Program-made: the position numbers and the translations under genes
The notes under the pieces: generated by a model
What the model saw: only the letters and a program-made list of their open reading frames with translations
The model's database searches: none
Told to the model about the DNA's origin: nothing
In this document: piece by piece, positions 61,758 to 64,000 of the stretch
Layout: the number at the start of each line of letters is the position of its first letter
How positions within the stretch are numbered: the first letter of the stretch is position 1
Assembly: GCF_000236905.1 (NCBI RefSeq)
Contig: NC_016520.1
Span: forward strand, 310,001 to 374,000
Source: Tetrapisispora phaffii CBS 4417
Taxonomy: Eukaryota > Ascomycota > Saccharomycetes > Saccharomycetales > Saccharomycetaceae
Direction of reading: 5' to 3'
DNA: 64,000 bases

Positions 61758-63815
61758 ATGAGATGTTCATACCTGTTGATAGCTGCTTTAGTTTCCTTCT
61801 GTAATGCTTTTTATTTACCTGGTGTAGCTCCTAGTACTTACAATGAGGGGGACGAGCTTCCTTTATTGGTCAACCATTTAACACCTTCTTTAAATTATCA
61901 GAAGAAAGATGACTTGGGTAAGAAAGTTGAGAGTAGAGAGAAAATGTTATACTCCTTTGACTATTATTTCCCAAAGTTACACTTCTGTAAACCTGAAAAG
62001 ATTGTTAAACAGCCAGATTCCTTAGGTTCAATTTTATTTGGAGATAGAATTTATAATTCTCCATTCAGTATCAAAATGTTAAAACCAGAAAATAATGTTA
62101 AATTATGTTCTATTACTATCCCAGGCTCAGATGCTAAATTCATAAATAAATTAATTAAAAATGGATTTTTCCAAAATTGGTTGATTGATGGTTTACCAGC
62201 TGCAAGAAAAATTTATGATTCTAACACTCACACTGAGTTTTATGATGTAGGATTTCCTTTAGGTTTTGTTGAGATTAAGAAAAATGTTGGTGGTTTAGGT
62301 ATTCCAATGGATGCTAAGACAAAAGACTCAGGTAAAAAGAACAGTAACTCTGATAAGAAAAAGGATTCTAAGAAAAAAGATGATTCCCAGAAGAAAGAAG
62401 ATTCTAATAAGAAAGAAAAAAGAGAACCAAAAAGAATAAGCAAATTAGTCCACAATGTGGAGTTTCCATACTTAGCCAATCATTATGTTATTAACGTTGA
62501 AGTTCACGACCGTGGTGAAGGTAATTACCGTGTTGTCGGTGTAACAGTTGATCCATATTCCACAACTGATTCTGCCAACCCAGAAAAGGGAAATAAGTTA
62601 TTCTTAGATGAGAAGAAAGATAACGAAGTCACATTCTCTTATTCCGTTAATTTCATCGAATCGGAAACAGTTTGGGCTACTAGATGGGATAAATATTTAC
62701 ACACTTACAATCCAACTATTCAATGGTTTTCTCTAGTCAATTTTTCGATTATTGTCTTATTATTGTCTGCATTGGTTACCTATTCCTTATTGAAAGCGTT
62801 GAAAAGCGACTTTGCTCGTTACGAGGAATTTAATTTAGATAATAGTTTCAATGAAGACTCTGGCTGGAAACTAGGTCACGGTGATGTTTTCCGTATTCCA
62901 AGTCAATCTATGCTATTATCTATTTTAGTTGGTTCTGGCGCTCAACTATTCTTGATGATAATTAGTAGTATCTTTTTGGCTGCTATCGGTATCATTTCAC
63001 CAAGCTCAAGAGGTTCGTTACCTTCTGCCATGTTTACATTCTATGCATTGTTCGGGTTCTGGGGTTCTTATATTTCTATGAGTGTTTACAAATTTTTCAA
63101 AGGTCCATATTGGAAGGCTAATATGATTTTAACACCACTTTTAGTTCCAGGTTTCATTTTGGTGAGTATACTTGGTTTGAATTTTTTCTTACTATTTGTC
63201 CACTCTTCAGGTACGATCCCAATGACAGCTTTACTTTTAATTGTGGTGATCTGGTTCGTCATTTCACTACCATTATCTTTCCTCGGTTCATTACTTGCTA
63301 ACAAAAGATCTAACTGGGGCGAACATCCAACGAAGACTAACCAGATTGCGAGACAAATCCCATTTCAATCATGGTACTTAAAGACCATCCCGGCAATTTT
63401 AATTGCAGGTATATTTCCATTCGGTGCTATTGCAGTTGAATTATACTTCATTTATACCAGTTTATGGTTTAACAAGATCTTCTATATGTTTGGTTTCTTA
63501 TTTGTTTCCTTCTTACTGTTGACCTTGACCACATCATTAGTTACTGTGTTAATAACTTATCAATCATTATGCATGGAAAACTGGAACTGGCAATGGAGAA
63601 GTTTCACAATTGGTGGGGTTGGTTGCTCATTATACATTTTCATTCACTCAATTTTGTTCACCAAATTTAAATTAGGTGGATTCACTACCATGATATTATA
63701 TATTGGTTACACTTTACTACTTTCAATTTTGTCATGTATTGTCACTGGTGCTGTTGGATTTATCAGCAGTATGATCTTTGTAAGAAAGATTTACTCAAAT
63801 GTTAGAGTTGACTAG
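61758..63815 (+). CDS. EMP70: TM9SF/nonaspanin, EMP70/TMN2 family
   Basis: 685 aa from the ATG at 61758 (an upstream in-frame GTG is not used as start). Nonaspanins are endosome and Golgi proteins with a lumenal N-terminus and nine spans, linked to membrane-protein sorting, adhesion and copper homeostasis. The signal peptide is MRCSYLLIAALVSFCNAFYL and the mature start YLPGVAPSTY is diagnostic. The lumenal domain has the LGSILFGDRIYNSPF motif, and nine spans follow from about 345 to the end. A Lys/Asp/Ser-rich insertion at about 190-240 interrupts the lumenal domain. S. cerevisiae EMP70 (YLR083C) and TMN2 (YDR107C) are a WGD pair, and this gene is co-orthologous to them. Confidence 0.94.
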   Translation: MRCSYLLIAALVSFCNAFYLPGVAPSTYNEGDELPLLVNHLTPSLNYQKKDDLGKKVESREKMLYSFDYYFPKLHFCKPEKIVKQPDSLGSILFGDRIYNSPFSIKMLKPENNVKLCSITIPGSDAKFINKLIKNGFFQNWLIDGLPAARKIYDSNTHTEFYDVGFPLGFVEIKKNVGGLGIPMDAKTKDSGKKNSNSDKKKDSKKKDDSQKKEDSNKKEKREPKRISKLVHNVEFPYLANHYVINVEVHDRGEGNYRVVGVTVDPYSTTDSANPEKGNKLFLDEKKDNEVTFSYSVNFIESETVWATRWDKYLHTYNPTIQWFSLVNFSIIVLLLSALVTYSLLKALKSDFARYEEFNLDNSFNEDSGWKLGHGDVFRIPSQSMLLSILVGSGAQLFLMIISSIFLAAIGIISPSSRGSLPSAMFTFYALFGFWGSYISMSVYKFFKGPYWKANMILTPLLVPGFILVSILGLNFFLLFVHSSGTIPMTALLLIVVIWFVISLPLSFLGSLLANKRSNWGEHPTKTNQIARQIPFQSWYLKTIPAILIAGIFPFGAIAVELYFIYTSLWFNKIFYMFGFLFVSFLLLTLTTSLVTVLITYQSLCMENWNWQWRSFTIGGVGCSLYIFIHSILFTKFKLGGFTTMILYIGYTLLLSILSCIVTGAVGFISSMIFVRKIYSNVRVD

Positions 63816-64000
63816 ATGTCACTTTCTTATAGTTAGATAAAATATATTTTATATCATTTTAAAAAGATAATAGATTCAGAGTACAGAAATTTAGTACATT
63901 ATTCTTGTCAGAGTTATTGTAGTGAATGTGACAGAACTAAGTGTTTTTGACACTTTGAGTTCAGAACCAATTGATCACTTACTAATTGGAAAGAAGGTTC

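Overview
This is nuclear DNA from a budding yeast of the family Saccharomycetaceae. It carries 30 protein genes, U6 snRNA and a box C/D snoRNA close to snR79. The genes are compact, uninterrupted and AT-rich. The order and strand of all 30 proteins match two S. cerevisiae regions, chromosome IV (YDR107-YDR145) and chromosome XII (YLR083-YLR130), shuffled together like two halves of a deck. Every gene on the Crick strand in S. cerevisiae is on + here, and every Watson gene is on -. Those two regions are sister products of the yeast whole-genome duplication (WGD). Many genes of the ancestral order are absent (for example MDN1, CDC45, CLF1, CFT2, APC4, ARO1). The window therefore looks like one of two sister tracks in a post-WGD yeast that resolved its duplicates differently from S. 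cerevisiae. That pattern fits the Vanderwaltozyma/Tetrapisispora group. Genus and species are inference; I could not run a search.

Layout. 0-9.5 kb: ZRT2-like zinc transporter, TAF12, a YLR126C-type amidotransferase, a yapsin protease, SRN2 (broken by an apparent -1 frameshift at a poly-A run) and the thioesterase TML25. 9.9-19.3 kb: DOP1, RGP1 and HOG1. 19.3-24.3 kb: almost 5 kb without a convincing gene, ending at the very highly expressed cell-wall gene CCW12. 25.2-28.1 kb: U6 snRNA with its distant downstream TFIIIC B block, an F-box gene (YDR131C-like) and the snR79-like snoRNA. 28.3-42.5 kb: SEN2, SAC6, MIM2, ICT1/ECM18, HRT3, NYV1, DPB4, TRM1 and COX26. 44-50.5 kb: VBA4-like transporter, sulfate permease SUL2 with sulfur-regulon sites upstream, and mitochondrial bL34. 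51-64 kb: PDS1, XDJ1, alanine transaminase, FOB1 (a domesticated retroelement integrase), GAA1, ARP6 and EMP70/TMN2.

These are conserved housekeeping functions: membrane traffic (SRN2, DOP1, RGP1, NYV1, EMP70), transcription and chromatin (TAF12, ARP6, DPB4), RNA processing (SEN2, TRM1, U6, snR79), mitochondria (MIM2, COX26, bL34), cell wall and GPI anchoring (yapsin, CCW12, GAA1), and stress or cell-cycle control (HOG1, PDS1). Neighbours are not functionally grouped, and I see no mobile element, CRISPR array or secondary-metabolite cluster. The main unexplained signals are the SRN2 frameshift, a pair of perfect inverted repeats with tandem repeats upstream of the ICT1-like gene, a terminator-like hairpin upstream of SAC6, and the 5-kb gene-free interval.
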